Shown one piece after another: positions 34,838 through 42,992 of a stretch of DNA of 64,000 bases (its first letter is position 1; each line of letters begins with the position of its first letter). The translations under genes and the position numbers were made by a program. Under the pieces are notes generated by a model that saw only the letters and a list, made by a program, of their open reading frames with translations, was not told the origin of the DNA and did no database searches. The DNA comes from Sphingomonas sp. BK235 (GTDB taxonomy: Bacteria; Pseudomonadota; Alphaproteobacteria; Sphingomonadales; Sphingomonadaceae): NCBI RefSeq assembly GCF_004345855.1, contig NZ_SLXN01000001.1:1146428-1210427 (forward strand), written 5' to 3'.

Positions 34838-36781
34838 TCACTCGGCCGGCTCGACCCGATCGAAGCCGGCGCGCGACACGGCATCGGCGAAGGCCTTGAA
34901 GTCGCCTCGACGCGGCAGATCGTCCAGTACCTCGTCTAGCTGCTGGACGGCGGCGCTGAGCCGTCCGACCGCCTCGGCGAGCTCCTTGTCGACTGATTTC
35001 ACGAAGCCGCTCGTCCGCTCGCCGAAGGAGCCCAGACCCTCGAACAGCTTCTGCATGGCGCCCGACAGCGCGTTGTTGAGCGCACCGAGATCGCGATTTA
35101 TGACCTCGACTCTTCGCGTCAGGCCCTCGACCAGCTCCGACGACCGCTCGTTGGTGGCGTCGGCGCGGTCGGCTACCTCGTCGACCCGCTCCGCCACCCG
35201 CTCGAGCCGCTCCGATACGCTCGTCATGGAAGCGGCCAGCGCGCCCAACGCCTCCGCCGACTCTCCCGCCTTGTCGACTTGGGCTACGAGGCTGCCGAGT
35301 CCCTCGGTGACGCCGCGAGCCGCCTCTAGGGCGCCCTCGAACTGCCGCGCGAGAGCGTCGCTAGTGCGAGTGAGGCTTTCCGCCAGGGCGGCGCTCCGTT
35401 CCGACACTGACCCTAGCGAGTCTGCACTCGCCTCGATCCGTCCGGCAGCGCCGTCCAAGGAGCGGGAGAGCTGCACACCCGCCTCGGAGATCCGGGCGTC
35501 CAGGTTGTCGACCGCCGCGATCATCGACGAGGAGAGTTCGGTCACACCCGCCTTCATCGCTTCGCCGACACCGGTGGCGGCCTGTTCCAGCTCGCGGCGG
35601 GCGACGACCGCTCCAGCCTCGACCTCGGTAGCGATCTGCCGGACAGCGTTCGTCATCTCGTCGGATGACTGCCGCATCGAGGCGTCCAGGTTCTCGCCCG
35701 CCGCCGCGAAGCTCGTCGCGAGCTCCTTCGAGCCCTCCTCTATGCCTGCTCGGAAGCTCTCGCCCGCGGCGTCAATCTGACCAGGAAGGGCGCCGATCGC
35801 CTCGGCCGCCGTCTCCAGCATCTCGCCGAGCCGCTTCGTATGCTCCTCCGCGGCCCCGCTGAGTTCACCGGCGAACTGCTGAGCCATTCGCTCGAGCGCC
35901 GATTGGTTGATGTCGCCCAGCTTACCCGCCATTCCGTCGATGGCGTCCTGCACCGGAGCGAGCGCCGTAGCGAAGGTCTTGCCGATGCGCTCGTCGAGGG
36001 CTTGGGCGATGCTGACCGCCAGATCCTGGTTGAAGCGCTCAAGCTGAGTCGTCTGGCGCCCCAGCTCAGCGACGGAGGCCGCCGCCAACCGCTCGGAACT
36101 GAGCGGCAGGACGAGCCGCTCGAGCTCCCGGTTAATCCTCTCGATGTGCAGTTCGGTCGCGTGCAGCCGCCGGTTCTTCCGCCAGGCGAAGATCAGTGAG
36201 GCTCCGAGCGCGGTGACCGACGTCAGGAACTTGGCTGCCGCCGCTCCCAGCAGCTTGCGGAGCGCGAGCTTGGACGTTTCGAGATCCGCCTGGATGCCGT
36301 CGCGCGCGATGAATAGCGCCGCCACGAGCCCCAGGAACGTCGCAAGCAAGCCGAGCCCGACGAGCTGGTTCGGCACGCCCTCAAACGAGCGCAGGTCGAT
36401 GCGCCCCTGTCTGAACAGACGCGGGTTGAAGAACTCGCTTGGCGGGAGGCCAGAGGCGACGCGCCCGGTCCGCTCGTCGTGATGCAGATCGGCGACGTAG
36501 CCCCGCCAAGCATGGCCGATGTAGCGGTCGTCGCCGAACTCCTCCTGCAGAGCTTCGACGTCGTCGACGAACTTCAGGCCGTCGCCGCCGTAGCTGGCCA
36601 AACGGGCACCGAACCGATCGAGAGCCGCGTCGAACGCGTCGAGCTCGTCCCGACCCCTGATGTAGCGCCACCATGCGTAGACGATGATCCCAACCGAGAG
36701 CACCAGGGGCGTCGGCTGCCAACCAAACACGAGCGGTATGCCGTGCTCGATCGGCCACATGACTACACTGCCGATATCCAC
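34838..36781 (-). CDS. zorA: Zorya protein ZorA (MotA-like with long tail)
   Basis: 647 aa. Membrane segments at about 23-38, 140-158 and 178-199 form the MotA-like core; residues 200-647 are a long alpha-helical tail with repeated heptads, matching the intracellular tail of ZorA that signals to ZorC/ZorD. The GTG start has a strong GGGGGGAAGG five bases upstream. First gene of zorA-zorB-zorC-zorD; presence of C and D makes it type I. It is divergent from an unknown two-gene module. Confidence 0.92.
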   Translation of the reverse strand: MDIGSVVMWPIEHGIPLVFGWQPTPLVLSVGIIVYAWWRYIRGRDELDAFDAALDRFGARLASYGGDGLKFVDDVEALQEEFGDDRYIGHAWRGYVADLHHDERTGRVASGLPPSEFFNPRLFRQGRIDLRSFEGVPNQLVGLGLLATFLGLVAALFIARDGIQADLETSKLALRKLLGAAAAKFLTSVTALGASLIFAWRKNRRLHATELHIERINRELERLVLPLSSERLAAASVAELGRQTTQLERFNQDLAVSIAQALDERIGKTFATALAPVQDAIDGMAGKLGDINQSALERMAQQFAGELSGAAEEHTKRLGEMLETAAEAIGALPGQIDAAGESFRAGIEEGSKELATSFAAAGENLDASMRQSSDEMTNAVRQIATEVEAGAVVARRELEQAATGVGEAMKAGVTELSSSMIAAVDNLDARISEAGVQLSRSLDGAAGRIEASADSLGSVSERSAALAESLTRTSDALARQFEGALEAARGVTEGLGSLVAQVDKAGESAEALGALAASMTSVSERLERVAERVDEVADRADATNERSSELVEGLTRRVEVINRDLGALNNALSGAMQKLFEGLGSFGERTSGFVKSVDKELAEAVGRLSAAVQQLDEVLDDLPRRGDFKAFADAVSRAGFDRVEPAE

Positions 36782-36806
36782 GCAGACCTTCCCCCCGGAT
36801 GTGTTC

Positions 36807-36820
36807 TGATCGCGCGATCA
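36807..36820. promoter_or_regulatory. 14-bp palindrome in the zorA divergent promoter region
   Basis: TGATCGCGCGATCA is a perfect palindrome, 26 nt before the zorA start and 51 nt before the divergent gene. It could be an operator shared by both directions. It contains two GATC sites. Confidence 0.35.
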
Positions 36821-36871
36821 ACGTGATAGCCATGCTTCCGCGAGTCAACGTAACAACAGGCTGAACATCAC

Positions 36872-38104
36872 GTGCCGCGCGTTATAGAAGTCACGCTGGA
36901 GAGGGAGGGACTGGTCCTAGACAGGATCGAACGCCTACCGCGCCGCATGCCGGACGGCTCCATCGGCGTCGAATACATGGGTCTGGTCTACCCTATGGCG
37001 CGGGCCGGCCGCGTCTCCATGGACGGTAGATGGTGCTACCCCTCCGAGGCGCCGATCTGCCTCGAACCGCCCGATCTGCCGGTGGAGACGGGTGGGACGT
37101 TCTGGACCATGGATCGATCTGGAACGCGACCATACCTTTTCGTGAATGGTTCCGAGGCGCTCTTCGCAGAAACGTTGTCCCGTCTGGCCAACGCCGCCGT
37201 CGCGGTAGAACACCACGGTCCTTCGTTCCGCGAAGGCGAAAGCGGGCTTCTGCACGACTGGTTCGTGAGGCTGGACCCCACCCAGGCGCCGGGCGACTGG
37301 GAGCTCGCGCAGCTATTCGCCGATGTCTCGGAACCCGACGGTCCCCCCGAAGCGACGACGCCAGAGCTCGTCACCGCTCGGCTCCGCCGGGATCACGACC
37401 GGCTGTCGACGCTCCTGGTGGCCGCCGAGCGCGAACTCGCTGCAGCCGTCGCCGCCGCCGACGCGAACAAGGCGGAGCTCGACGGAGCTAGGGCTGAGGC
37501 GGAGCGTACCAGCCGCAGACTGAAGACTGAGGCCGCCTTCCTGAGGGCAGGAATTTCGGCGCTGCAATCACAGACTTCCGTCGTCGACGATAGAGTGCTG
37601 GCCGATCTCCACGAGCGCGTCGACGCGCTCACGGCGGATCGGGACGACGCGCTCGCGTCATGGACGAGGGCGGAGGATAGCGTTGCCCAGCTCCGCGTCG
37701 GTCTCGAAGCCGCCGAGGCTGCTCTTGCCGAGGCGTTGGCGCGTCCGAACGAACGGCCGGTGCCAGCTACCAGGAAGCTCGCGAGAGCGGAAGCCGAACT
37801 GCAGACGGTCTTCAGGACCCTCCTGCCTGGTATAGACCTGGTGCGCGGCTCGGCCGACTTCATCCTGACGGAGGTGGAGGACCGCCGGGATCTATATGGC
37901 AAGCTAAGGCTGCTGGTCGACAATCCCGTCTTGGTCGGCGGAAAGCGGGTCCACGCGGCGGACGGCTGGCTCGAGGTACACATGAGCACGGGGCGCGGCC
38001 GCGACGGTCGCCTCTACTACCGAAAGGATGCTCAAGGCTGGTCGGTGCTGGTTTCGGACAAGGCCGCGCAACCGAACGACTTCCAATGGCTCAAGGCACA
38101 ATGA
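36872..38104 (+). CDS. unknown coiled-coil protein divergent from zorA
   Basis: 410 aa from a GTG. Three parts: an N-terminal region of about 165 residues with several Trp and Pro (YMGLVYPMARAGRVSM), a central coiled coil at about 165-300 rich in Ala/Glu/Arg, and a C-terminal compact region at 310-410 ending GRLYYRKDAQGWSVLVSDK. The last part loosely recalls RelE/ParE-type basic beta-sheet folds, but I cannot assign it. It overlaps the next gene by 4 nt and lies 90 bp from zorA. No name is offered. Confidence 0.75.
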   Translation: MPRVIEVTLEREGLVLDRIERLPRRMPDGSIGVEYMGLVYPMARAGRVSMDGRWCYPSEAPICLEPPDLPVETGGTFWTMDRSGTRPYLFVNGSEALFAETLSRLANAAVAVEHHGPSFREGESGLLHDWFVRLDPTQAPGDWELAQLFADVSEPDGPPEATTPELVTARLRRDHDRLSTLLVAAERELAAAVAAADANKAELDGARAEAERTSRRLKTEAAFLRAGISALQSQTSVVDDRVLADLHERVDALTADRDDALASWTRAEDSVAQLRVGLEAAEAALAEALARPNERPVPATRKLARAEAELQTVFRTLLPGIDLVRGSADFILTEVEDRRDLYGKLRLLVDNPVLVGGKRVHAADGWLEVHMSTGRGRDGRLYYRKDAQGWSVLVSDKAAQPNDFQWLKAQ

Positions 38105-39003
38105 CGGTCACATCCATATCGCACTCACTTCTCGTCAGTTCAGAGGAGGCAGAAGCACTGCTCTCAGGCCGCAGCCATGTCATACTCCGATCCCGACCCA
38201 CTCAGTTGCGGATGCACGTCGGCGTCCTACGGAATGACGGGGCTCTCGTGGCTACGGCACGGCTCGTGAACTCTTCGCGTCCCGACGATTATTCGACCGC
38301 AAGCGAGTGGACGCTGCATGATCTCGAGACCCTGCCCAGTCCGATTATAATCGGTAGAGGTGATGGTCCGCTGTGGCGACGCCTCGGCACATCCGATCGT
38401 GAGAGGATCGTCGGCGGGAGGACCGCAGATGATCCCGGAGGAGCAGAGCCGGCAAGCGAGAGCGCTACTGTCCGATCATCAGAGCAGCGGGCGGAGCACG
38501 CCCGATATCTGCAAGGATCGGCTCTAAGTGCCGTTGAGGGAAAGGGCATGGATGAGATCGTCGAGGAGGAGACGCGTGGATTAGCCGACGGGAACGAGGA
38601 GGCTTCAGCCGAAAACACGGCTCCCGAGACGTTCGCGGTCCACGCGACGATCGAAGAAGCAGCACATGGTGACGCGGTGACCTCCGCGATTTACGGTCGA
38701 GACGTTGACGATGCCCGCGATCGAGCACTCGCCTTCGTGCCGACGGGGATGATCGACGTCGAAGAGGCGCACCGCCTCCTGATCAGATTGCGCGACGTCG
38801 AGATCAAGCGCTTCTTCCCCGACGTCCGACCGGAGCACGGCATCCTGCGCCGCACGATGCTACAGGCCTTGCTCGACACCGGGGTCGCGTCGCACGAGGA
38901 ATATGATGAGCTGATCCCGGCGGATCTCAAGCGCATAACGGATCGCCGGCAAGTCGCGGTCTATCTGGATCCCATAATCGAGATATTGTCCCGCGTCGCA
39001 TGA
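38101..39003 (+). CDS. unknown protein, second gene of the zorA-divergent module
   Basis: 300 aa from an ATG overlapping the previous stop (ATGA). An N-terminal region of about 100 residues (SEEAEALLSGRSHVILRSRP, WTLHDLETLPSP) is joined by an acidic, low-complexity linker at about 110-185 to a helical C-terminal region (IDVEEAHRLLIRLRDVEIKRFFPDVRPEHG). No catalytic motif or membrane segment is seen. Coupling to the coiled-coil gene suggests the pair act together. Confidence 0.72.
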   Translation: MTVTSISHSLLVSSEEAEALLSGRSHVILRSRPTQLRMHVGVLRNDGALVATARLVNSSRPDDYSTASEWTLHDLETLPSPIIIGRGDGPLWRRLGTSDRERIVGGRTADDPGGAEPASESATVRSSEQRAEHARYLQGSALSAVEGKGMDEIVEEETRGLADGNEEASAENTAPETFAVHATIEEAAHGDAVTSAIYGRDVDDARDRALAFVPTGMIDVEEAHRLLIRLRDVEIKRFFPDVRPEHGILRRTMLQALLDTGVASHEEYDELIPADLKRITDRRQVAVYLDPIIEILSRVA

Positions 39004-39114
39004 GGATCCTCGTGCACTGACCGAAGCGAACCGTCGGCGCTTCGATCTATCCCAGTACGGCGATTGAAACGAGTGGTCGTCATCCTCAACGAAGATGCGT
39101 GCTCCTTCAAAGCG

Positions 39115-39134
39115 CGCCTCGAGTGATCGAGGCG
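39115..39134. terminator. hairpin after the unknown two-gene module
   Basis: CGCCTCGA / TCGAGGCG, an 8-bp perfect stem with loop GTGA, 112 nt after the module's stop. No T run. It may be a terminator or part of the old insertion-sequence end. Confidence 0.35.
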
Positions 39135-39175
39135 ACGGTGCTGCGTCTCATGCCGCCAGTTAGGACGCCATCCAC

Positions 39176-39523
39176 TTGAGGAACTTGGCGACGCTCGGAG
39201 GTTCGTCCGAAGGCGCAAAGGCTGCCAGACGGCTGTGTGCGCGTGCGGCGCGCATGGTGCTGGATCATAAGAAGGATTACCCGGCGCGTTGGTCCGCGTT
39301 GATGTCGCTCGCGGCGAAGATCGGCTGCGCGGGGCTGACGCTTCACGAATGGGTGAAGAAGGCCGAGGTCCATAGCGGCATGCGCGCCGGAGTGCCGAGC
39401 GACGTCGTCGACCGGATCAAGGCACTTGATCGGGAGAACCGCGAAGAGCGCCAAGCCAACGAGATCCTCAGGAAGGCGTGTGCATATTTTGCGATGGCGG
39501 AGCTCGACCGCCGAGCGAGGTGA
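39176..39523 (+). pseudogene. IS3-family transposase OrfA, 5' end altered
   Basis: From about residue 26 (VLDHKKDYPARWSALMSLA, with an ATG at 39254) to ELDRRAR it matches the OrfA of IS3 elements, including the HTH (KIGCAGLTLHEWVKKAEV) and the leucine-zipper end (LDRENREERQANEILRKA). The sequence before 39254 does not look like the normal start, so the 5' end is truncated or replaced. Confidence 0.75.
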
Positions 39524-39633
39524 TGGTGTCGTTCATCGACGCACACCGTGACGTGTGCGGGGGCGAGCCGATCCAGCGAGGAATCGCTCGTGTCATTGAA
39601 AGTCCCAACCCTGGCTTGTTGTTTAAACACTGA
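39523..39633 (+). pseudogene. IS3-family transposase OrfB, first ~17 codons only
   Basis: Starts at an ATG overlapping the OrfA stop, as usual before the -1 frameshift. MVSFIDAHRDVCGGEPI matches the normal OrfB start; after that the frame runs into unrelated sequence and a TGA. The DDE catalytic domain is missing, so it is inactive. Confidence 0.7.
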
Positions 39634-39822
39634 AGGCCGCTCCTGCGCCTTTTTACCCTTTAGTCCGCAATCGAGAAATTTCTTTTCTACCGCCTTCTAC
39701 CTACAGACGCTTTCGGCTCACATATGCGGCGCAGATGGGGGCGATACCCCAAGTGAAATTTCGCCCATGCACAAAAAAATGCCCTACGCCGGTGTCCGGC
39801 TGAAAGCCTCAGGCCTTTTGCG

Positions 39823-39867
39823 CCCCCCTCCCTTCTTCCTTCCCCCTTCTCCCTTCCCTCTTTCTTC
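39823..39867. other. 45-nt uninterrupted pyrimidine/purine tract
   Basis: 45 consecutive pyrimidines on the + strand (purines on the minus strand), starting right at the stop codon of the minus-strand HTH gene. Such a tract can form a triplex or a G/A-rich RNA and is very unlikely by chance. Confidence 0.8.
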
Positions 39868-40375
39868 ACCTGTTCCGAGCGGTGTCTCTGGCGCGCTCAA
39901 GGGTTTTGGGCAGGAGCTCTCCCAAGCTCCTGACACCCTCGGATGCACACTTCTGCCTTCTTCCTGATTCATGATTATGATTCTGTCGGTCAACTTGAAG
40001 GGTATCCCTACAGCATCCTGACTGATCGGATTGTGCCACCACCGGCACCGAGCGCTGAGTTATCCACAGCTTTATCAACAGCTCGTAGGTGTTGGTCTGG
40101 CGGCGTCGGGGATGCTCGTAGATCTGCTTTATGTACCCGTGCTTCACGAGATAGCTGATCGCTCGCGACGCGGTGCTCACGCTAAATCCGCAGCGGGTCG
40201 CCAATCTGGCTTGGGACGCAAAGCACCGGTGCGACCGATTCCCAAGACGGGCCATGTGCAGCAGCATATGGTTTGCCTTGTCGTTCCCAGTGTCGAGGCC
40301 AAATGCCAGATCAAGAGGATGCGAGGGGAGCGGACGCTTCCCGAGTGGGCGGCTCGTAGGCGATGAGCTTACCAT
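39866..40375 (-). CDS. HTH protein, plasmid/ICE replication-initiator-like
   Basis: 169 aa. The N-terminal part has a winged-helix pattern (CFASQARLATRCGFSVSTASRAISYLVKHGYIKQI, near 50-90), as in HTH_36-type Rep and accessory proteins of plasmids and integrative elements; the C-terminus is polar. Its start overlaps the upstream excisionase-like gene by 7 nt. Two DnaA-box-like sites lie inside it. Base composition is lower in GC than the neighbours. Role in replication is inferred from the fold and context. Confidence 0.6.
   Translation of the reverse strand: MVSSSPTSRPLGKRPLPSHPLDLAFGLDTGNDKANHMLLHMARLGNRSHRCFASQARLATRCGFSVSTASRAISYLVKHGYIKQIYEHPRRRQTNTYELLIKLWITQRSVPVVAQSDQSGCCRDTLQVDRQNHNHESGRRQKCASEGVRSLGELLPKTLERARDTARNR
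40060..40080 (+). other. two DnaA-box-like sites
   Basis: TTATCCACA at 40060-40068 is an exact consensus DnaA box; TTATCAACA at 40072-40080 differs by one base and is 12 bp on, in the same direction. They lie within the replication-type HTH gene. Confidence 0.5.
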
Positions 40376-40632
40376 TGCGACGGGTGCGTTTCGCTGGCGA
40401 CCTCAAGCCGCTCGATGTCCGTAAGGCGGTACAGCACTCGGCCGGAGACCTTGATGAAAGGCACCTTGCGCGGCGGTGATCGCCAGCCCTCCAATGTACG
40501 CACGCTCATTTGCCACCGCCGAGCGAGTTCGCTCCCGGTCAGAAAAGGACTTGCGGCCCGCTTCCGAGCCTCGGCGGCGGGAGCGCTATCAAGCGGCTTT
40601 TCGCCGCGGTTGTTGGTAATGTGGTCGGCCAT
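40369..40632 (-). CDS. AlpA/excisionase-type HTH protein
   Basis: 87 aa. A MerR-like/HTH_17 DNA-binding domain is clear at about 30-80 (FLTGSELARRWQMSVRTLEGW, then KVSGRVLYRLTDIERLE). Such proteins act as recombination directionality factors or activate excision. It heads a two-gene minus-strand unit with the replication-type HTH gene, but is 14 kb from the integrase, so it may belong to a different ancestral element. Confidence 0.75.
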   Translation of the reverse strand: MADHITNNRGEKPLDSAPAAEARKRAASPFLTGSELARRWQMSVRTLEGWRSPPRKVPFIKVSGRVLYRLTDIERLEVASETHPSQW

Positions 40633-40701
40633 TCCGTGGGTCCTCGTAGGTTGTCGAGGAACCCCAAAGAGACGCGAAAACGCGACTTAAACACCCTCTA
40701 A

Positions 40702-41283
40702 TCAAGTTTCGATTATTCGACGACGACCTGGTTTCTTATAGTCCGGCGAGATGGAGGCTTTCTCCCAAGCTCGAATGAATGCCTTGGCTTGATATTGATC
40801 ACCGCATAACGCTTGTGCGAGTTCCTCTATCACCCCCTTATTGAGAACGGTCCCCGGTCTAACTACTTTACAAACAATTTCGATAAAGCGCTTGAGATTT
40901 TCAGTACGATCCTCAGTCGAAACGCGCCTGAAGTCGATATGCGTGTATCCTCCCAGGCGATTACCGACGAAATCAAACGCGGCCGAGGCCCAATCCTCTT
41001 CTTCTAGATCCTGCCGCGTGCTTGGCGAACCAAGCCGACCAGACACTTTCCAGTCGCCGCCCTCCAGCACCGAGGTGATTTTCTCGGCCATCTTATGTTT
41101 CAACTCGCACATTCGAGCATAGCCGGCGTCGGCTGGCACAACACGGAACTCGAGGATTCGCTCGGAAGGACCATTAGAAAGCACAACCTCCTCGCTCTCA
41201 CCTTTTGCATCTTTAACTTTCAGCCAATCCCCCCATTCAGCTTCTTGGAGCCCCACGTGCAGTAGGAAATCTCTGATCTTCAA
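40702..41283 (-). CDS. hypothetical protein, atypical base composition
   Basis: 193 aa from a TTG with GGAG seven bases upstream; upstream in-frame codons extend to 41334 but lack a site. The gene is clearly more AT-rich than its neighbours, a sign of recent transfer. Soluble and charged (GLQEAEWGDWLKVKDAKGE, then FDFVGNRLGGYTHIDFRR and a Lys/Arg-rich tail). No family recognised. Confidence 0.55.
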   Translation of the reverse strand: MKIRDFLLHVGLQEAEWGDWLKVKDAKGESEEVVLSNGPSERILEFRVVPADAGYARMCELKHKMAEKITSVLEGGDWKVSGRLGSPSTRQDLEEEDWASAAFDFVGNRLGGYTHIDFRRVSTEDRTENLKRFIEIVCKVVRPGTVLNKGVIEELAQALCGDQYQAKAFIRAWEKASISPDYKKPGRRRIIET

Positions 41284-41359
41284 CGGCCTTCTCCACCTAC
41301 AGCATGCTCTTACAAAATGGTTGCTGGCCACCAACGACAGCGGTCGGCTTGACGACGCC

Positions 41360-42055
41360 TCAGCGATGCCGTCCGCGTCCGATCTTGCGATCCACCCAGT
41401 CGAGAAAATAGGCCATATTCAACCCGTCCGTGTGGCCGCCCTCATGCTGCCGCCAGGCAAGCTCACCATCGAGCAAATTGGTGCCCTGGGGCGGAAGCAT
41501 CGCCGAGCGGTAATCGGTTCCACGACCAAGGTCTCGCCGGCCAAGCAGGGACCACGCGCGCGCCGCCGCTACCGTCGCCATGTAGCTACCTTGCTGATCA
41601 AGCCAGTTGGCATCACCCTGCTCCGGTACCCCGTAGCTCACAAAGGCAAGTCGCGGCGCCACCAGGGCCAACAGCTCATGTGATTCAATCGGCAGATCGT
41701 TGGCGGTCTTGCGACCGAGGCGTCCGCGTTCCGTCCCGTACTTCAGAAAATTGCCCGCCATCCAGCGGTATTCGCCGATGCTTGTCAGGTTCTCGACCTG
41801 TTCACCGAAGTTTCGCCGGTGCGGTTTGACCCCGCCCTCCCCCGACGATCCAATCAGTACCATCGCGAAGCGCTCGTCGAGCGCGGCGGTGACCAGCGCC
41901 GCCTTTCCCCAGCGTGACACGCCTTCGATGCCGACGTGCGCAACGTCGACTTCTGGGCGCGTGCCGAGATAATCGAGCAACCGGCTCGCGGACCAGCCCC
42001 ATGCGCGTAATGCACCCCATTGCTCCGGCGTGCGAGGTGCACCCCGATTGACCAA
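41360..42055 (-). pseudogene. CE15-type glucuronoyl esterase, 5' truncated
   Basis: 231 residues that match the C-terminal half of carbohydrate esterase family 15: nucleophile motif GVSRWGKAAL near 46, an ERFAMVLIGSSGEGG block and a His motif RQHEGGHTDG near the end. Full-length enzymes have about 400 residues and a signal peptide; both the N-terminal half and the signal are missing. The break is at about 42058, where an oppositely oriented gene also begins abruptly. Confidence 0.75.
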
Positions 42056-42072
42056 GCCGATGATCCCCTGCG

Positions 42073-42669
42073 GTGCTGCCGATCTTCCTCGCGCAGGATC
42101 ATGGCACGTTCGTCAACATGATTTCGGTCGGCGGTTTCGTCGCAACGCCCTATGCGGCAGCCTATGCCGCCAGCAAGTTCGGGCTGCGCGGCTTCAGCAA
42201 GGCGCTCCGCGGCGAGTTGTCGAAGCATCCGCGCATCCACGTCTGCGACGTATACCCGACCTTCGTCGATACACCCGGCATCGACCATGCCGCCAATTAC
42301 ACGGGCGCGAAGCTGTCGCTTCCGCCCGGCGCGCTTGCGCCGGAGACGGTGGCCAAGGCAGTTGTGCGGCTTGCCGATCATCCGCGAAACACCACGGTGG
42401 TCGGCGCGCCTGCCGTAGCGATGAAGGTCGGTCATTTTTTCGTCCCAAACCTTTCGGCAGCGATGATGAACGGATTCATGGATCGCTGGACCGACAAGGC
42501 GGAGGCCGGTCCGGACAGCAGCGGCGCGCTGTTCGACCCGCCCGGGAGCGTCAGCGGGATCGAGGGCGGTCGACGTCATCCCGACCGGCGGCGCAAGGCA
42601 GCGGCGGTGGGCGTCGCGGCCACGGCCGGGCTGGCTGTTCTGGGTGTCCTGCGGTGGCGGCGGGCATAA
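42073..42669 (+). pseudogene. short-chain dehydrogenase, 5' truncated
   Basis: 198 residues equal to the C-terminal part of an SDR: Ser strand FVNMISVGG, the catalytic YAASK near 31-35, and a C-terminal membrane helix (VGVAATAGLAVLGVL). The Rossmann half with the cofactor-binding glycines is absent, so it cannot bind NAD(P). It begins at the same junction where the CE15 gene ends. Confidence 0.75.
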
Positions 42670-42992
42670 CCGCGCCCTTCACCACGCCCGACGCGCGCTA
42701 CATCATCGCGCGCGGACGGTTATGGCGCCGGAGCAATCCATCGCTCGCGCCGCACGTGCGACAGGCACTGGTCGACGAGCTCATGTCCGCCCGCCGCGCC
42801 ATGCAGGTTGCGTTGCGGAACGACGACGAAGCGTCGCTCCGGCAAGCGCGCGCGCGCGTCGATGCCGCCAAGGTTGAGCTCGGCGAGCGTGGGCCGGTCT
42901 GGTGGACCGACGGAACGCCGGACCTGAACCGCCATATGGCGCGAAACACCGGCTATGCGGAGTGGTACGCGAAGGTGGAGAAGGGCCAGTGA
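42654..42992 (+). CDS. hypothetical protein, 112 aa
   Basis: GTG start overlapping the end of the SDR remnant by 16 nt; the stop overlaps the next start as GTGA. Helical, basic, with the patterns TPDARYIIARGRLWRRSNP, a central Ala/Arg-rich helix and WTDGTPDLNRHMARNTGYAEWY. It looks like a conserved protein of sphingomonads, but I have no function for it. First gene of a three-gene overlapping unit. Confidence 0.7.
   Translation: MAAGITAPFTTPDARYIIARGRLWRRSNPSLAPHVRQALVDELMSARRAMQVALRNDDEASLRQARARVDAAKVELGERGPVWWTDGTPDLNRHMARNTGYAEWYAKVEKGQ

Larger units (their letters stand above)
39176..39633 (+). mobile_element. IS3-family insertion sequence remnant
   Basis: Holds most of an orfA and the first codons of orfB, after which the similarity ends. 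No terminal inverted repeats can be recognised. It marks a break between the defence genes on the left and the replication-type genes on the right. Confidence 0.75.

Noticed and set aside
34822..34884. Longer zorB start at 34884
   Set aside because: It would lie inside the zorA coding region and add an unconserved Ser/Arg/Pro-rich stretch; the GTG at 34821 directly after the zorA stop fits better.
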